DNA of 64,000 nucleotides from Ruminococcus sp. AM36-2AA (GTDB lineage Bacteria > Bacillota > Clostridia > Lachnospirales > Lachnospiraceae). Shown here in pieces: positions 38,408 through 49,134 of the stretch (position 1 is its first letter; every line of letters begins with the position of its first letter). The notes under the pieces were generated by a model. That model searched no databases. It saw nothing but the letters and a program-made list of their open reading frames with translations, and was not told the DNA's origin. A program made the position numbers and the translations under genes. The stretch is taken from assembly GCF_003461955.1 (NCBI RefSeq), contig NZ_QTYB01000001.1, positions 364,332 through 428,331 on the forward strand, written 5' to 3'.

Positions 38408-39985
38408 TTGGCCCAACGAAAGAAAAATAATGTCAATACTACAAAGGTGCCGACAGCAAAAGCTATTGAGCCAGCACCTACTTCTCAAAGTACTGCTTCT
38501 GAATTAAGAAATTGGTATCAGAAAAATAAAAAAAGTATTGAAAACTATGCTCAAGCAATGGAAGGGGCAAAATCTCTCCGAGATATTACTAAGACAAGTA
38601 CTAAGACAGTAACTGCATTTAACAAAGATAGTCTTAGGTCTTATCTACAGAATATTGGTAGTAACGAAAAAAATCTCAGAAGCTTATCTAGGTATCTTTA
38701 TTATAGATGCCATCCTTATTATAGATTGATAGCATATAATGCGAATATGTTTTGTCTCGATGCACGATCTGTAATTCCTGAATATGATTTAGTAGCTGGC
38801 GGTGATGCAAACGCGATGCTCTCTTCTTATCAGGATACATTAAATGTATTAGATAAATTGAACCTTCAATATGAATTTTTAAAAATTTATATGATCTGTT
38901 TTAGAGAAGACGTATTTTATGGATGTGCTTATTATGACGAAACGGGCATGTTCATTCTTCCACTTGATCCAGATTATTGTAAAATCTCCGGTATTTATAG
39001 TACTGGGGATTTTTCTTTTGCAATGGATATGTCTTATTTTAGATCTAGGCAGACAATACTAGAATTATGGGGCGAACCATTCCAGTCTATGTATAGAGCA
39101 TATGAAAATGATACAACCAACGGTAAGTGGCAGCCTATGCCGGATGAATATGCCGTATGTCTTAAAACTCGTGCCGAGGATTGGGAAACTGTAGTTCCAC
39201 CGTTTTCTGGACTTTTGTCTGGAATTATCAATCTTATTGATCTGGATGATATTCAGGCCATTGCAGATAAACAAGACATTTATAAAATGATATGGCTTGA
39301 ATTAGAAACTATAACCGGAAGTGATTCTGTAGATGATTGGAAAATTACTCCAGATATTGTTATTGAGTATTTTAACCGGATGATCAATGAAGCTCTTCCC
39401 GATTATACTTCTGCCGCTATCATCCCGGGAAAGCTTGATCAGGTTACATTTAATAATGATAGAGCTACGGATACAAATAAAATAGCCAAGTCTACAGAAA
39501 CATTTTTTAACAGTTCTGGAGGCGCACAGATATTGAATAGTGCGTCAATCAGCGGAACAACCGCTTTCTCAGCTGCTGTTCAAGCAGATACAGAAATGGC
39601 TATTTCGATGCTTCTTCCTCAAACACAAGGATGGGTCAATAGATTCTTGTCTTATTGGGTATCTAATCCTTCTAAAGTGAAGTTTTTTGAGGTAAGTGCA
39701 TATACAAAAGAAGAATTTAAGAAAACATTATTGGAAGCAGCAACCAGTGGACTTCCTACCAAACTTGCTTATAATACTTTAAATCAATTCTCTGAGAAAG
39801 ACACTTTGGCTCTTAATTACTTAGAAGAACAAATTCTTGGTATAACCAAACTATTTGTTCCGCTTCAGACATCATATACTCAATCAGGATCTTCGGATAC
39901 AGGTGGAGCACCTACTAAAGATGATTCAGAGATTACAGATGATGGCGATGCTAGTAGAGATAAAACAGACAAGGCCAATGGCTAA
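38408..39985 (+). CDS. Portal protein
   Basis: The TTG start lies eight bases after aggaggt, just past the terminase stop; a GTG three codons earlier sits inside that site. The 525-residue protein has RYLYYRCHPYYRLIAYNANMF in the N-terminal region, an elongated beta/alpha middle (FYGCAYYDETGMFILPLDPDYCKI), the NSSGGAQILNSASISGTTAFSAAVQADTEMAI block typical of portals of this group, and a polar low-complexity tail. It forms the dodecameric DNA channel. Confidence 0.82.
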   Translation: MAQRKKNNVNTTKVPTAKAIEPAPTSQSTASELRNWYQKNKKSIENYAQAMEGAKSLRDITKTSTKTVTAFNKDSLRSYLQNIGSNEKNLRSLSRYLYYRCHPYYRLIAYNANMFCLDARSVIPEYDLVAGGDANAMLSSYQDTLNVLDKLNLQYEFLKIYMICFREDVFYGCAYYDETGMFILPLDPDYCKISGIYSTGDFSFAMDMSYFRSRQTILELWGEPFQSMYRAYENDTTNGKWQPMPDEYAVCLKTRAEDWETVVPPFSGLLSGIINLIDLDDIQAIADKQDIYKMIWLELETITGSDSVDDWKITPDIVIEYFNRMINEALPDYTSAAIIPGKLDQVTFNNDRATDTNKIAKSTETFFNSSGGAQILNSASISGTTAFSAAVQADTEMAISMLLPQTQGWVNRFLSYWVSNPSKVKFFEVSAYTKEEFKKTLLEAATSGLPTKLAYNTLNQFSEKDTLALNYLEEQILGITKLFVPLQTSYTQSGSSDTGGAPTKDDSEITDDGDASRDKTDKANG

Positions 39986-39997
39986 TAGGTGAACATT

Positions 39998-40177
39998 ATG
40001 ATTGATAACAATTCAAAATTTATAATTACAACAAATGAAGAGTCCGCTGCACTTTTAATTAAGACTGGTTTTAAATTAATGAATCAGCAAGGGAAGCAGT
40101 GGATTTTTATGAATGATAATAAAATGCTTTTTAATAATTTGAGTGATCTCGTTTATACAGATAAGCTATTTATTTAA
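39998..40177 (+). CDS. Small hypothetical protein (59 aa)
   Basis: The ATG after aataggtgaacatt opens MIDNNSKFIITTNEESAALL. Its KTGFKLMNQQGKQWIFMND pattern looks like a small beta-hairpin domain. Small ORFs at this place in related head modules have no known role. Confidence 0.55.
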   Translation: MIDNNSKFIITTNEESAALLIKTGFKLMNQQGKQWIFMNDNKMLFNNLSDLVYTDKLFI

Positions 40178-40222
40178 ACAGCTCCTCTTCTATTGAGGGG
40201 ACTCTCAAGGAAAGGAGGAACA

Positions 40223-41806
40223 ATGGCAAAAATACATAAAATTTTGACATTAGATCAGTTAATAAAATTCTGTGAAGATAATAAATTCTATAATTTCAAT
40301 TCTAAAGATTCTGGGTATACTCTTTCAGTTCAAATTCCTGGACAACTTTCATTCGATTCAGATTCAACACAAGGACTTTTATTTACAAAAGTGAAAACTT
40401 GCCACACATTACTTAACAGAAACGGTAGTTATGTTTCTGAGGATAATATGAAAAATGCAATGCCGTCATTAAAATATCGTCCACTTTTAGGTTATATTCA
40501 TCAGCTTGATTCTGGGGAATATGACTTTCATACACATGACATTGAAGTAGAGCAAGACGAAGATGGTAATGATTATTTGGTGTATGCGGAGAAGCAGATT
40601 GGTACTTTTACAGCTGACGAACCATATCTCGAATATGATAAAGACATGGATAAAACATATGTTATTGCTACCGCCGCTATACCGGAAGATTATACAATGG
40701 CTGCAGATATTATTCGTAGAAAAAATGGTACAAAAGTAAGCTGCGAGCTATGTATTAACTCAATGTCTTATAATGCGAAAGAAAAGTATCTTGAATTAGA
40801 AGATTTTTACTTTTCAGGCGTTACTTGTTTAGGATCTGAAAAAGACGGAACTGAAATTGGAGAAGGTATGCTTGGCAGCAGACTTGATATTCAGGATTTT
40901 AGCACAGAAAACAATTCAATTTGTGCTAAATATGAACAATTAAATGAAGATAAATTGATTGAAACATTAGAGAAATTAAACACTACCATCTCTAATTTCA
41001 ATATAAATAATGCTGATGGAAAGGAGGATAATCAGGTGAATAAATTTGAGGAACTTTTAAAGAAATATAACAAAACAGTTAATGATATTACTTTTACATA
41101 TGAAGGACTTTCAGATGAGGATCTGGAATCAGCTTTTGCAGAAGCATTTGAAGAAAGTGATCCAGAGCCAGATGGTAATACCGAACCAGATCTTGAAGTT
41201 TTTGTAAAATCTTTTGAACTTTCACATAGCGATATTCGTTATGCTCTTTATAATCTTTTAGGAGCGTATGAAGAAGCAGACAATGAATGGTATTACATTA
41301 ATTCTGTTTATGATACACATTTTACATATGAGAATTGGGACGGAGATAAAATCTACGGTCAGAATTATACAAAAGATGGTGATAATGTATCATTTGATGG
41401 AGAAAGATATAACCTACATCGTGAACTTTTAACTGATTCAGAGTATTCCGAACTGCAGAATATGCGTTCTAATTATGCTGCTATTTATGAAAAACTGCAG
41501 AAATATGAGAAGGCTGAAGAAGATGCGAATAAGGATGCTTTATTTGTTTCTGATGAGTATAAGGCTATCAATGATGCAAAAGAATTTGCAGAATTAAAAG
41601 AAAATCATTCAGAGTTTTCAGTAGAACAGGTAAAAGAAAAACTTGATTCAATTTTATTATCTTATGCCAAATCTGGCAAATTAAATTTCTCAACAATTGA
41701 AGAAAAAGAACCAGAAAAGAAAACAGTTGGAAAACACAATCTTGGATCTCCGGCTGCAACTAAAAAGAGAAATAAATATGGTTCGCTATTTTCAAGTAAA
41801 AATTAA
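40223..41806 (+). CDS. Prohead protease/scaffold fusion-like protein (527 aa)
   Basis: The start MAKIHKILTLDQLIKF follows gaaaggaggaaca. Residues 1-250 resemble phage prohead-protease-like proteins: CHTLLNRNGSYVSEDNMKNAMPSLKYRPLLGYIHQL, then DYTMAADIIRRKNGTKVSCELCI and FYFSGVTCLG. From ~270 on the sequence is acidic, helical and scaffold-like. An internal GTG start behind a near-perfect SD divides the two parts. Catalytic residues cannot be assigned with confidence. Confidence 0.65.
   Translation: MAKIHKILTLDQLIKFCEDNKFYNFNSKDSGYTLSVQIPGQLSFDSDSTQGLLFTKVKTCHTLLNRNGSYVSEDNMKNAMPSLKYRPLLGYIHQLDSGEYDFHTHDIEVEQDEDGNDYLVYAEKQIGTFTADEPYLEYDKDMDKTYVIATAAIPEDYTMAADIIRRKNGTKVSCELCINSMSYNAKEKYLELEDFYFSGVTCLGSEKDGTEIGEGMLGSRLDIQDFSTENNSICAKYEQLNEDKLIETLEKLNTTISNFNINNADGKEDNQVNKFEELLKKYNKTVNDITFTYEGLSDEDLESAFAEAFEESDPEPDGNTEPDLEVFVKSFELSHSDIRYALYNLLGAYEEADNEWYYINSVYDTHFTYENWDGDKIYGQNYTKDGDNVSFDGERYNLHRELLTDSEYSELQNMRSNYAAIYEKLQKYEKAEEDANKDALFVSDEYKAINDAKEFAELKENHSEFSVEQVKEKLDSILLSYAKSGKLNFSTIEEKEPEKKTVGKHNLGSPAATKKRNKYGSLFSSKN
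41036..41806 (+). CDS. Nested in-frame scaffold protein (256 aa)
   Basis: AAGGAGG at 41021-41027 is followed eight bases later by an in-frame GTG, giving VNKFEELLKKYNKTVNDITF and the acidic, coiled-coil C-terminal half of the protease gene. This is the lambda C/Nu3 style of making a separate scaffold from the same frame. The start is inferred from the ribosome site; no other reason explains so strong an SD inside a gene. Confidence 0.6.
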   Translation: MNKFEELLKKYNKTVNDITFTYEGLSDEDLESAFAEAFEESDPEPDGNTEPDLEVFVKSFELSHSDIRYALYNLLGAYEEADNEWYYINSVYDTHFTYENWDGDKIYGQNYTKDGDNVSFDGERYNLHRELLTDSEYSELQNMRSNYAAIYEKLQKYEKAEEDANKDALFVSDEYKAINDAKEFAELKENHSEFSVEQVKEKLDSILLSYAKSGKLNFSTIEEKEPEKKTVGKHNLGSPAATKKRNKYGSLFSSKN

Positions 41807-41830
41807 TTAAATAAGTACAAAGACAAAATG

Positions 41831-41851
41831 GAGCTGGTAACAGCTCTTTTT
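41831..41851 (+). terminator. Rho-independent terminator
   Basis: GAGCTG-GTAA-CAGCTC then TTTTT, between the scaffold and decoration genes. Confidence 0.8.
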
Positions 41852-41885
41852 ATTATCCAAAAATATATGAAAGGAGCTTAATAAA

Positions 41886-42350
41886 ATGGCAATTCGTTAT
41901 AATATCGAAACTCATGCTGTAGCATTCCCATCTAAGCTTTTAGCTCAGAATGGCGGAAAGCACATTTATAATATCGAGCTTACTACAGATACAGATAACG
42001 GTAATCTTGTAGCTCGTGGCGAATTCGAAGATCTTGATCTTTATAAAGAAGCCGCTGTAACAAAATTTGAAGGAAAGGTTCAGAAACAGGCTACTAACGG
42101 ACATTGGTATGTCGAGGTAGTAGATCCGGGCGACGCTCTGTTTGTTTATATGCAGGCATTTATTGCTGAGGATTGGACAAATAAGTGGAAGAAAGAATCT
42201 AATTTCTTCAATGCAAAAGGTGACGTAGTTCGTGGATATGAGCTTGCTGTTGGTGATGTTTTTGAGGTATCCGAAGAGGGATTCGATGGAGATATTACCA
42301 AAGGTGCAAAAGTTGTTTGTGAAAATAAGAAATTAAAGATTAGTGCGTAA
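41886..42350 (+). CDS. Putative head decoration protein (154 aa)
   Basis: A beta-rich protein (MAIRYNIETHAVAFPSKLLAQNGGK) placed between scaffold and major capsid genes, where decoration or stabilisation proteins usually lie. It uses frequent codons like the major capsid gene, suggesting high expression. The function is inferred from position. Confidence 0.55.
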   Translation: MAIRYNIETHAVAFPSKLLAQNGGKHIYNIELTTDTDNGNLVARGEFEDLDLYKEAAVTKFEGKVQKQATNGHWYVEVVDPGDALFVYMQAFIAEDWTNKWKKESNFFNAKGDVVRGYELAVGDVFEVSEEGFDGDITKGAKVVCENKKLKISA

Positions 42351-42374
42351 TTAGGAAAGGAGGGAAAATATACG

Positions 42375-43511
42375 ATGAGAAAAATGTTATTTAGTGATTT
42401 AAGTATGCATGTACAGACTGTATTTGCAAATCTATGTGAAGACGGTGTAACACCGGAGGAAAATTATGAAGGATTCAAGAAACTTACATATGATCTGAAT
42501 CATAATCCAAATGAGATTTATGACGAAGAAGGAAATAAGATTTCTAAGAAAGAAGCTGATGATGCAGTTCGTAAATTCGTATTTGCGATTATGGGATTGA
42601 ATGAGCATTCAACAAAACGTGATAGAAAACGTGCTATGGATAGACATGGCATTGAGCTGTTTGAAGTTATGGAAGAAGAAATCGATATTAAAGTTGAAAC
42701 AGGCTTTAGAGAGTCTGAATTCTTTAATAACTATGTTGAGCAGCGAAATCTTTCTCGTGGAGATTCACAGGAATTCTGGACAAACGAAAAAGTCATTCTT
42801 TCTGTTACTAAAATCTCTGGCGATCATCATGACTTTACACTCCAGAGACTGGGTTCTGGAGAATCTTATACAGTAACAACATCTGTATATGGTATCGCTG
42901 TTGGTGCTGATATTGACTTATATCTTGCAGGAAGATATGACTGGGCTAAACTGACTGATCAGTGTGCTGCTGCTTTTGTAAGAAAAGTTCAGAATGACAT
43001 CTATGCTGAAATGATGAATGCAGGAAAGAAACTTCCGGCTCAGTTCCAGGGAACAGGTGCTCTTTCTACTACTACAAAGGACAAACTTGATACTCTTCTT
43101 GAGGATGTATCTCTCGCAAACGATGGTGCTCAGGTAGTAATCATGGGAACAAGAACTGGACTTCAGCAGTTCCAGAAGCTAATGGATGTTGATTGGATCA
43201 CAGACGATCAGAAGCGTGACGTTGCTACAATGGGACGCCTTGGTTATTATGGTCCGTATACTCTTGTAGAGCTGCCACAGAGATTCGCTCTCAATGATAC
43301 TACAAAGAAACTGTTAGATCCGAAGACTCTGTTCATTATGCCGCAGGTTGAAGATAAATTCATCAAATTTGTTGATGTAGGCGAAACTGAAATTTATGAG
43401 GTAAATGAGAAAGGTGCTCGTATGGATGACACAATGAAGTACGAAGTACAGAGAGCTATGGGTGTTGGCGTACAGATCGGACGTTATTTTGGCGTTTGGA
43501 CCTTAGCATAG
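42375..43511 (+). CDS. Major capsid protein (HK97-fold type)
   Basis: 378 residues, well-expressed codon use, start after ggaaaggagggaaaatatacg. The N-terminal ~110 residues are helical and charged (a delta-domain-like segment). Then EFWTNEKVILSVTKISGDHHDFTLQRLGSGESY looks like the extended loop region, and RLGYYGPYTLVELPQRF plus the C-terminal beta part complete the fold. It follows the scaffold and decoration genes and is followed by a strong terminator. Confidence 0.82.
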   Translation: MRKMLFSDLSMHVQTVFANLCEDGVTPEENYEGFKKLTYDLNHNPNEIYDEEGNKISKKEADDAVRKFVFAIMGLNEHSTKRDRKRAMDRHGIELFEVMEEEIDIKVETGFRESEFFNNYVEQRNLSRGDSQEFWTNEKVILSVTKISGDHHDFTLQRLGSGESYTVTTSVYGIAVGADIDLYLAGRYDWAKLTDQCAAAFVRKVQNDIYAEMMNAGKKLPAQFQGTGALSTTTKDKLDTLLEDVSLANDGAQVVIMGTRTGLQQFQKLMDVDWITDDQKRDVATMGRLGYYGPYTLVELPQRFALNDTTKKLLDPKTLFIMPQVEDKFIKFVDVGETEIYEVNEKGARMDDTMKYEVQRAMGVGVQIGRYFGVWTLA

Positions 43512-43560
43512 TCATAAAATATATATTTTTTTAACGTTTTTTGTATACAGTATATTGTAT

Positions 43561-43597
43561 GTTCTTGCATATCTTTTTAGATGTGCAAGAACTTTTT
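43561..43597 (+). terminator. Rho-independent terminator after the major capsid gene
   Basis: A 9-bp stem GTTCTTGCA/TGCAAGAAC followed by TTTTT. It separates capsid from connector transcription. Confidence 0.85.
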
Positions 43598-43618
43598 GAA
43601 TAAAAGGAGAATTTAATA

Positions 43619-44197
43619 ATGGCAACAGCAACAAAAAATAGCAAAGCAACTACTTCTGCTACTGCGGCTAGTTCGGCAGAAAATACTGCTGAGGTTAAGG
43701 CAGAAATAAAAACAGAAGTAAAGAAAGAAAAAAGAAAATATGAACAGTCCGAGGGAATTCTCTGCAAGTCTATTACTTCTGGAGGACTTTATATGCCAGG
43801 ATTGAAATCCAATATTTTATACACCTGGATCGACAGTGGTGATCAGATCGAAGTTGAATATCAGGATCTTCTTGCTGCAATCCGTTCAAACAATAGTTAT
43901 GTTATGAGACCGTTCTTTGTTATTGAAGATGAAGAGTTCGTATCACAGTTTCCACAGCTTAAGAAGCTTTATGACAAGCTTTATTCCGTTGGAGAACTTA
44001 AAGATGTTATTACTGATTTAAGTCCGGCAGATATGAAGGCTACTATTCTGTCACTTCCACAGGGAGCACAGGATTCTATTAAGCATATTGCATCTAAGAT
44101 GGTTTCTGATGGGACTCTTGATAGCGTCAGAAAAATTAAAATTCTTGATGAAATCTTCGATACAGAAATGAGTGTAATGACAGGACTATTTGATTAA
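43619..44197 (+). CDS. Structural protein, probable head component (192 aa)
   Basis: An Ala/Thr/Lys-rich N-terminal tail (MATATKNSKATTSATAASSA) is followed by a folded part with GGLYMPGLKSNILYTWIDSGDQIEVEYQDLLAAIRSNN. Downstream of the major capsid gene this fits a vertex, decoration or head-completion protein; the family is not identified. Confidence 0.55.
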   Translation: MATATKNSKATTSATAASSAENTAEVKAEIKTEVKKEKRKYEQSEGILCKSITSGGLYMPGLKSNILYTWIDSGDQIEVEYQDLLAAIRSNNSYVMRPFFVIEDEEFVSQFPQLKKLYDKLYSVGELKDVITDLSPADMKATILSLPQGAQDSIKHIASKMVSDGTLDSVRKIKILDEIFDTEMSVMTGLFD

Positions 44198-44214
44198 TAG
44201 TTAGGAGGTATCAT

Positions 44215-44679
44215 ATGCCTTCAATTAATTACGAAGAAATATATTCTAAATTTCGTCTTAAAGCCGATGCATATGATTTACTTGATCTTCGCGAAGATGA
44301 TGTAAATATGTTTATGTGCGAATGGCTTCATTCTTCTATCCAAAAACCTTATATTTATAGATTGTTTAACCAAGTTGAATTTCACGATGATATTCAAAAG
44401 CTAGAGTATTCAATGAAATATGTTGTTGAGAAATATTTTGATCAAGGATTTGTCTCAGATATTTTAGGCATCGGTATGGTTATTGAATGGATTACTCCCA
44501 AAATCGTTAATTTGAATAACATTGTGCAAGTATACGCCTCTTCTGATGAAAAATTTTACAGTCAGACGAACCATTTAAATGGGCTTAAAGATCTAAGAGC
44601 ATCTTTAGTGAAAGAGCAACAAGATATAATTAAGCAGCGTGGCTATATTTGGAATTCGTATTTGGAAAGTAATAGTTAA
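44215..44679 (+). CDS. Head-tail connector-like protein (154 aa)
   Basis: A helical protein starting MPSINYEEIYSKFRLKADAYDLLDL, in the slot where connector/adaptor proteins lie. It resembles the short adaptor class only in size and position. The start follows taggaggtatcat. Its stop touches the next ATG. Confidence 0.55.
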   Translation: MPSINYEEIYSKFRLKADAYDLLDLREDDVNMFMCEWLHSSIQKPYIYRLFNQVEFHDDIQKLEYSMKYVVEKYFDQGFVSDILGIGMVIEWITPKIVNLNNIVQVYASSDEKFYSQTNHLNGLKDLRASLVKEQQDIIKQRGYIWNSYLESNS

Positions 44680-45012
44680 ATGAAAACTATTTATGGTCAT
44701 TTTGATGACAAACAATTTGAGAATTATAAGGTAAGGTTACATAAAGAATTATTTTGGTTACTTTTATATAAAGATCCGAAAACAAAAGACGAATTTAATA
44801 ACATTGATTTCGAAAAATATTTTATTAATTTGATGAAACGGATTGACGGATTAAATACACTTCTCTCCTATCCTGTTGAAATTATATCTATAATGTCAAC
44901 TCTTCAGGCTGCTTTAAATGAAACACGAGAAGAAAATTTTGATTATCAATCTTACAGAAAATTAGTATTAGATGCACATTCGTTAGTAGATAAAATTAAT
45001 GATAGGAGTTGA
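44680..45012 (+). CDS. Head-completion-like protein (110 aa)
   Basis: It begins directly after the previous stop, so translation is coupled. Helical, with a Lys/Asp-rich front (DPKTKDEFNNIDFEKYFINLMKRIDGL). Position suggests head completion; family unknown. Confidence 0.5.
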   Translation: MKTIYGHFDDKQFENYKVRLHKELFWLLLYKDPKTKDEFNNIDFEKYFINLMKRIDGLNTLLSYPVEIISIMSTLQAALNETREENFDYQSYRKLVLDAHSLVDKINDRS

Positions 45013-45017
45013 TTTTA

Positions 45018-45569
45018 ATGATTACTGCCGACATGTACAGATCGCATCTTAATTCATATGGCAGTAATTTAGCACAGGTTAAACAAAGCCAATCTAATAT
45101 GGTTGTAAATAGTGCCTTTACTGCGGATGCACAATATAAAAGAGTTTATATATTAACAAAAGATGGATGGAAATTCGAGGATGCAAAGTTTCAAAAGCAC
45201 GCGAAATATTCTATTCTTAAAGATGCCGTTGATTATTACGTTCAGTTTCGCCCAAAAGTACATTACTCTGTTGGTAGTTATCTTTTTATTCCGGACGATA
45301 CTGCTCACGAAATTAATATTCACGGTAAAGACTTAGAACATCCATTATCGCTTCCAGAAGATCAAATCACTCAATTGTGGTTTATAGTCGGTCGTGATTA
45401 TGATCCATCTTTTGTTAGATATAATGTTTTGCAATGCAATTGGAAATTTAAATGGATATACAACAATAAGTTATATACATGCTGGGGTGCGAATAGATCG
45501 GCCAACAGCTACACAAGCGGTAAATGGACAGATTTTGTATGGATTTTCTGTACATACATGGTCCGCTGT
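45018..45569 (+). CDS. Connector/tail protein, exon 1 (interrupted by group I intron)
   Basis: The ATG follows gataggagttgatttta and opens MITADMYRSHLNSYGSNLAQ. The frame reads to YTCWGANRSANSYTSGKW and then decays into intron sequence, stopping at 45584. The second part of the protein resumes in frame at 47051 (EYSSALDNLTSAWMPD). The exact 5' splice site is unresolved: it lies between about 45533 and 45569. A 6-bp pairing of CGCTGT (ending 45569) with ACAGCG (45584) is one candidate P1. Confidence 0.7.
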
Positions 45570-47050
<1,481 letters not shown>

Positions 47051-47746
47051 GAATATTCATCTGCGCTTGACAATTTGACATCAGCGTGGATGCCAGACAT
47101 TTATTATGCTTATGGTAATAACTTATACGAACTTGGATTAGATGATAATAGAACTGTGATGCATGAACAACGTTTCATGCTCTCAAATAATATTCTTGAT
47201 CCTAAAGTATATCAGGTTACGAAAGTAACAGATCTTAATCCTTCTGGAGTAATAAAATACTCTATTAAGCAGGATGAATTGGATAATAAACGGGATAATG
47301 TAGAATTACAAATATGTGATTATTATACGGACTCCGGTGATCAAAAAACTGAGACTATACAAAAGCCTCAAATGATGATTACGGAATCTCAAATCAGGTG
47401 GTTAACTCTTAATGATGATGGAGAATTAGAACCTATCTATGATAAATCTAAGCAATGTCTATATCTAGGAAAGAATTCTTATTTCGAATACAAACTCCCA
47501 TATCAAGACTTAAAATCCGAATGGAATCTAAGTGTATATGATAGAAAAAACGAATTATCTGACGAAGACAAATCTTATTATGAAGGATTAATGAAAATAA
47601 CAGTTATGGATAATGTAACTATTTCAATTAAGCCGGGAAAGGCTAATAGTCTTATTGGTAAAAGATTTATTCTTTCAGCGACAGATAATAATGGCGATAA
47701 CCACTCTTCTATCGTACTGGAGGTGGAAAAATGGTCAGAGACATAA
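47051..47746 (+). CDS. Connector/tail protein, exon 2
   Basis: The frame continues the protein from exon 1: EYSSALDNLTSAWMPDIYYAYG, then a beta-rich domain through IVLEVEKWSET. Spliced, the protein would be about 410 residues. The last codons overlap the next gene's start region (ggaggtggaaaa before its ATG). Confidence 0.7.
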   Translation, partial: EYSSALDNLTSAWMPDIYYAYGNNLYELGLDDNRTVMHEQRFMLSNNILDPKVYQVTKVTDLNPSGVIKYSIKQDELDNKRDNVELQICDYYTDSGDQKTETIQKPQMMITESQIRWLTLNDDGELEPIYDKSKQCLYLGKNSYFEYKLPYQDLKSEWNLSVYDRKNELSDEDKSYYEGLMKITVMDNVTISIKPGKANSLIGKRFILSATDNNGDNHSSIVLEVEKWSET

Positions 47747-48336
47747 AAAATATAGATAGGAATCTTGAGGATAAAAAGAACAATGATATTATTCTGAAAA
47801 AACATTTATTACTGAAAATGTTTAACGAGGACCCAGATCTAAATGAAATTTTAGGCAAAAAAGATAAGCGTCCTTTAAATAAATATGAGGATAAAGATCA
47901 TCCAACAAATACAGAAATCGAAGAACGCCACTTAATTGTTGAATATAACAAAAGAGTTGATAAAAAACAAATTATTCCATTCTTAAAACTAAATGGCATT
48001 AACAAAGAAGTATTAAATTTTATTATGTTTGATATTGATGACGATTCTGTATCTTATTCAAATGAAGTAATTAAGTCACAGATACTCAGTGTTATGTGCT
48101 TAGTTCATGAAGATGATATGGAAACCGAATACGGAATAATGCGTACAGATCTCTTAAGTTATATAGTTAAAGACTTATTATGTTGGACTAATGTTCTTGG
48201 ATGTCATTTAAAATGTAAGGCCGATTACTGTGATATTGTTGATTCACGATATTATTGTAGAACTATAAAGTTTTTAATTGAATGTCCAAACAATCTTTAT
48301 CAGGGAATGAATAATAGATATGACCGATTCAAATGA
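47731..48336 (+). CDS. Structural/tail-completion-like protein (201 aa)
   Basis: Charged helical N terminus (MVRDIKNIDRNLEDKKNN) then KQIIPFLKLNGINKEVLNFIMFDIDDDS and a C-terminal part with several Cys residues. It overlaps both neighbours by 16-17 bases. Its role is inferred from position only. Confidence 0.5.
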   Translation: MVRDIKNIDRNLEDKKNNDIILKKHLLLKMFNEDPDLNEILGKKDKRPLNKYEDKDHPTNTEIEERHLIVEYNKRVDKKQIIPFLKLNGINKEVLNFIMFDIDDDSVSYSNEVIKSQILSVMCLVHEDDMETEYGIMRTDLLSYIVKDLLCWTNVLGCHLKCKADYCDIVDSRYYCRTIKFLIECPNNLYQGMNNRYDRFK

Positions 48337-49093
48337 CAAATTGGAAATAGACACTCTCCAATTATATTTTGGAGAACCTTTTATTATTCATGATGATATT
48401 TTTAATGACATTCAAATACTTCAGCCTACAATTGGTGACATTATAAAAGAAGGCGAAAAAAAAGTATATTCTGCTGTTAATATCTTTGTTACTAATACTA
48501 CATCTTATAGAGTTCAATTATGGGACTTAGGAATCGACTGGAATAAGTTATCTGATTTTAGTTTGTTCTGTATGTTAGCTCCTACTCTGTCTAAAGATTC
48601 TACAAAATTATTATTCAATGATTTAGATTTCCAAAAATTTCAATTACTACAAACTACAGACGATGAGCCTGTAGTTTATTTATTTAATGAAGAAAGTAAT
48701 GTTCTAATCGATGAAAAGAAATACATTACTATCTCTTCTTATATTCAATCTATGTTCAATATTCATCCAAAAGTAGAGAAAGCAAAAGGCAAATCTACAA
48801 AAGAATGGATAATATTCGAGGATCGTCAAAATCAAGATCTCCATAAAAACGATTCTTATCAATCTACACTTCTTCCGCTCATCTCTGCTTGTCTTAATCA
48901 TCCCGGATTTAAATACAAGAAAAATGAATTACGTGAAGTTGGAATAGTTGAATTCATGGACAGTGTTCAAAGACTTCAAATTTATGAATCTTCTACTGCT
49001 CTCATGAAAGGAATGTATTCTGGATTTCTTGATACTTCAAAAATTAATAAGGAAGAACTCAATTTTATGAGAGATATCTCGATTAAAAATTGA
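48320..49093 (+). CDS. Hypothetical tail-module protein (257 aa)
   Basis: Starts MTDSNDKLEIDTLQLYFGEPFIIHDDIF. It has an alpha/beta middle and a C-terminal region about interaction-type helices (NHPGFKYKKNELREVGIVEFMDSVQRL). It lies just before the major tail gene. No family recognised. Confidence 0.55.
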   Translation: MTDSNDKLEIDTLQLYFGEPFIIHDDIFNDIQILQPTIGDIIKEGEKKVYSAVNIFVTNTTSYRVQLWDLGIDWNKLSDFSLFCMLAPTLSKDSTKLLFNDLDFQKFQLLQTTDDEPVVYLFNEESNVLIDEKKYITISSYIQSMFNIHPKVEKAKGKSTKEWIIFEDRQNQDLHKNDSYQSTLLPLISACLNHPGFKYKKNELREVGIVEFMDSVQRLQIYESSTALMKGMYSGFLDTSKINKEELNFMRDISIKN

Positions 49094-49134
49094 TTTCACA
49101 TAAAAAAAATAATTAAATAAAGGAGGAAATAATA

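Noticed and set aside
43531..43767. Minus-strand frame opposite the 192-aa structural gene
   Set aside because: Shadow of an Ala/Lys-rich coding sequence, overlapping a terminator and lacking a ribosome site.
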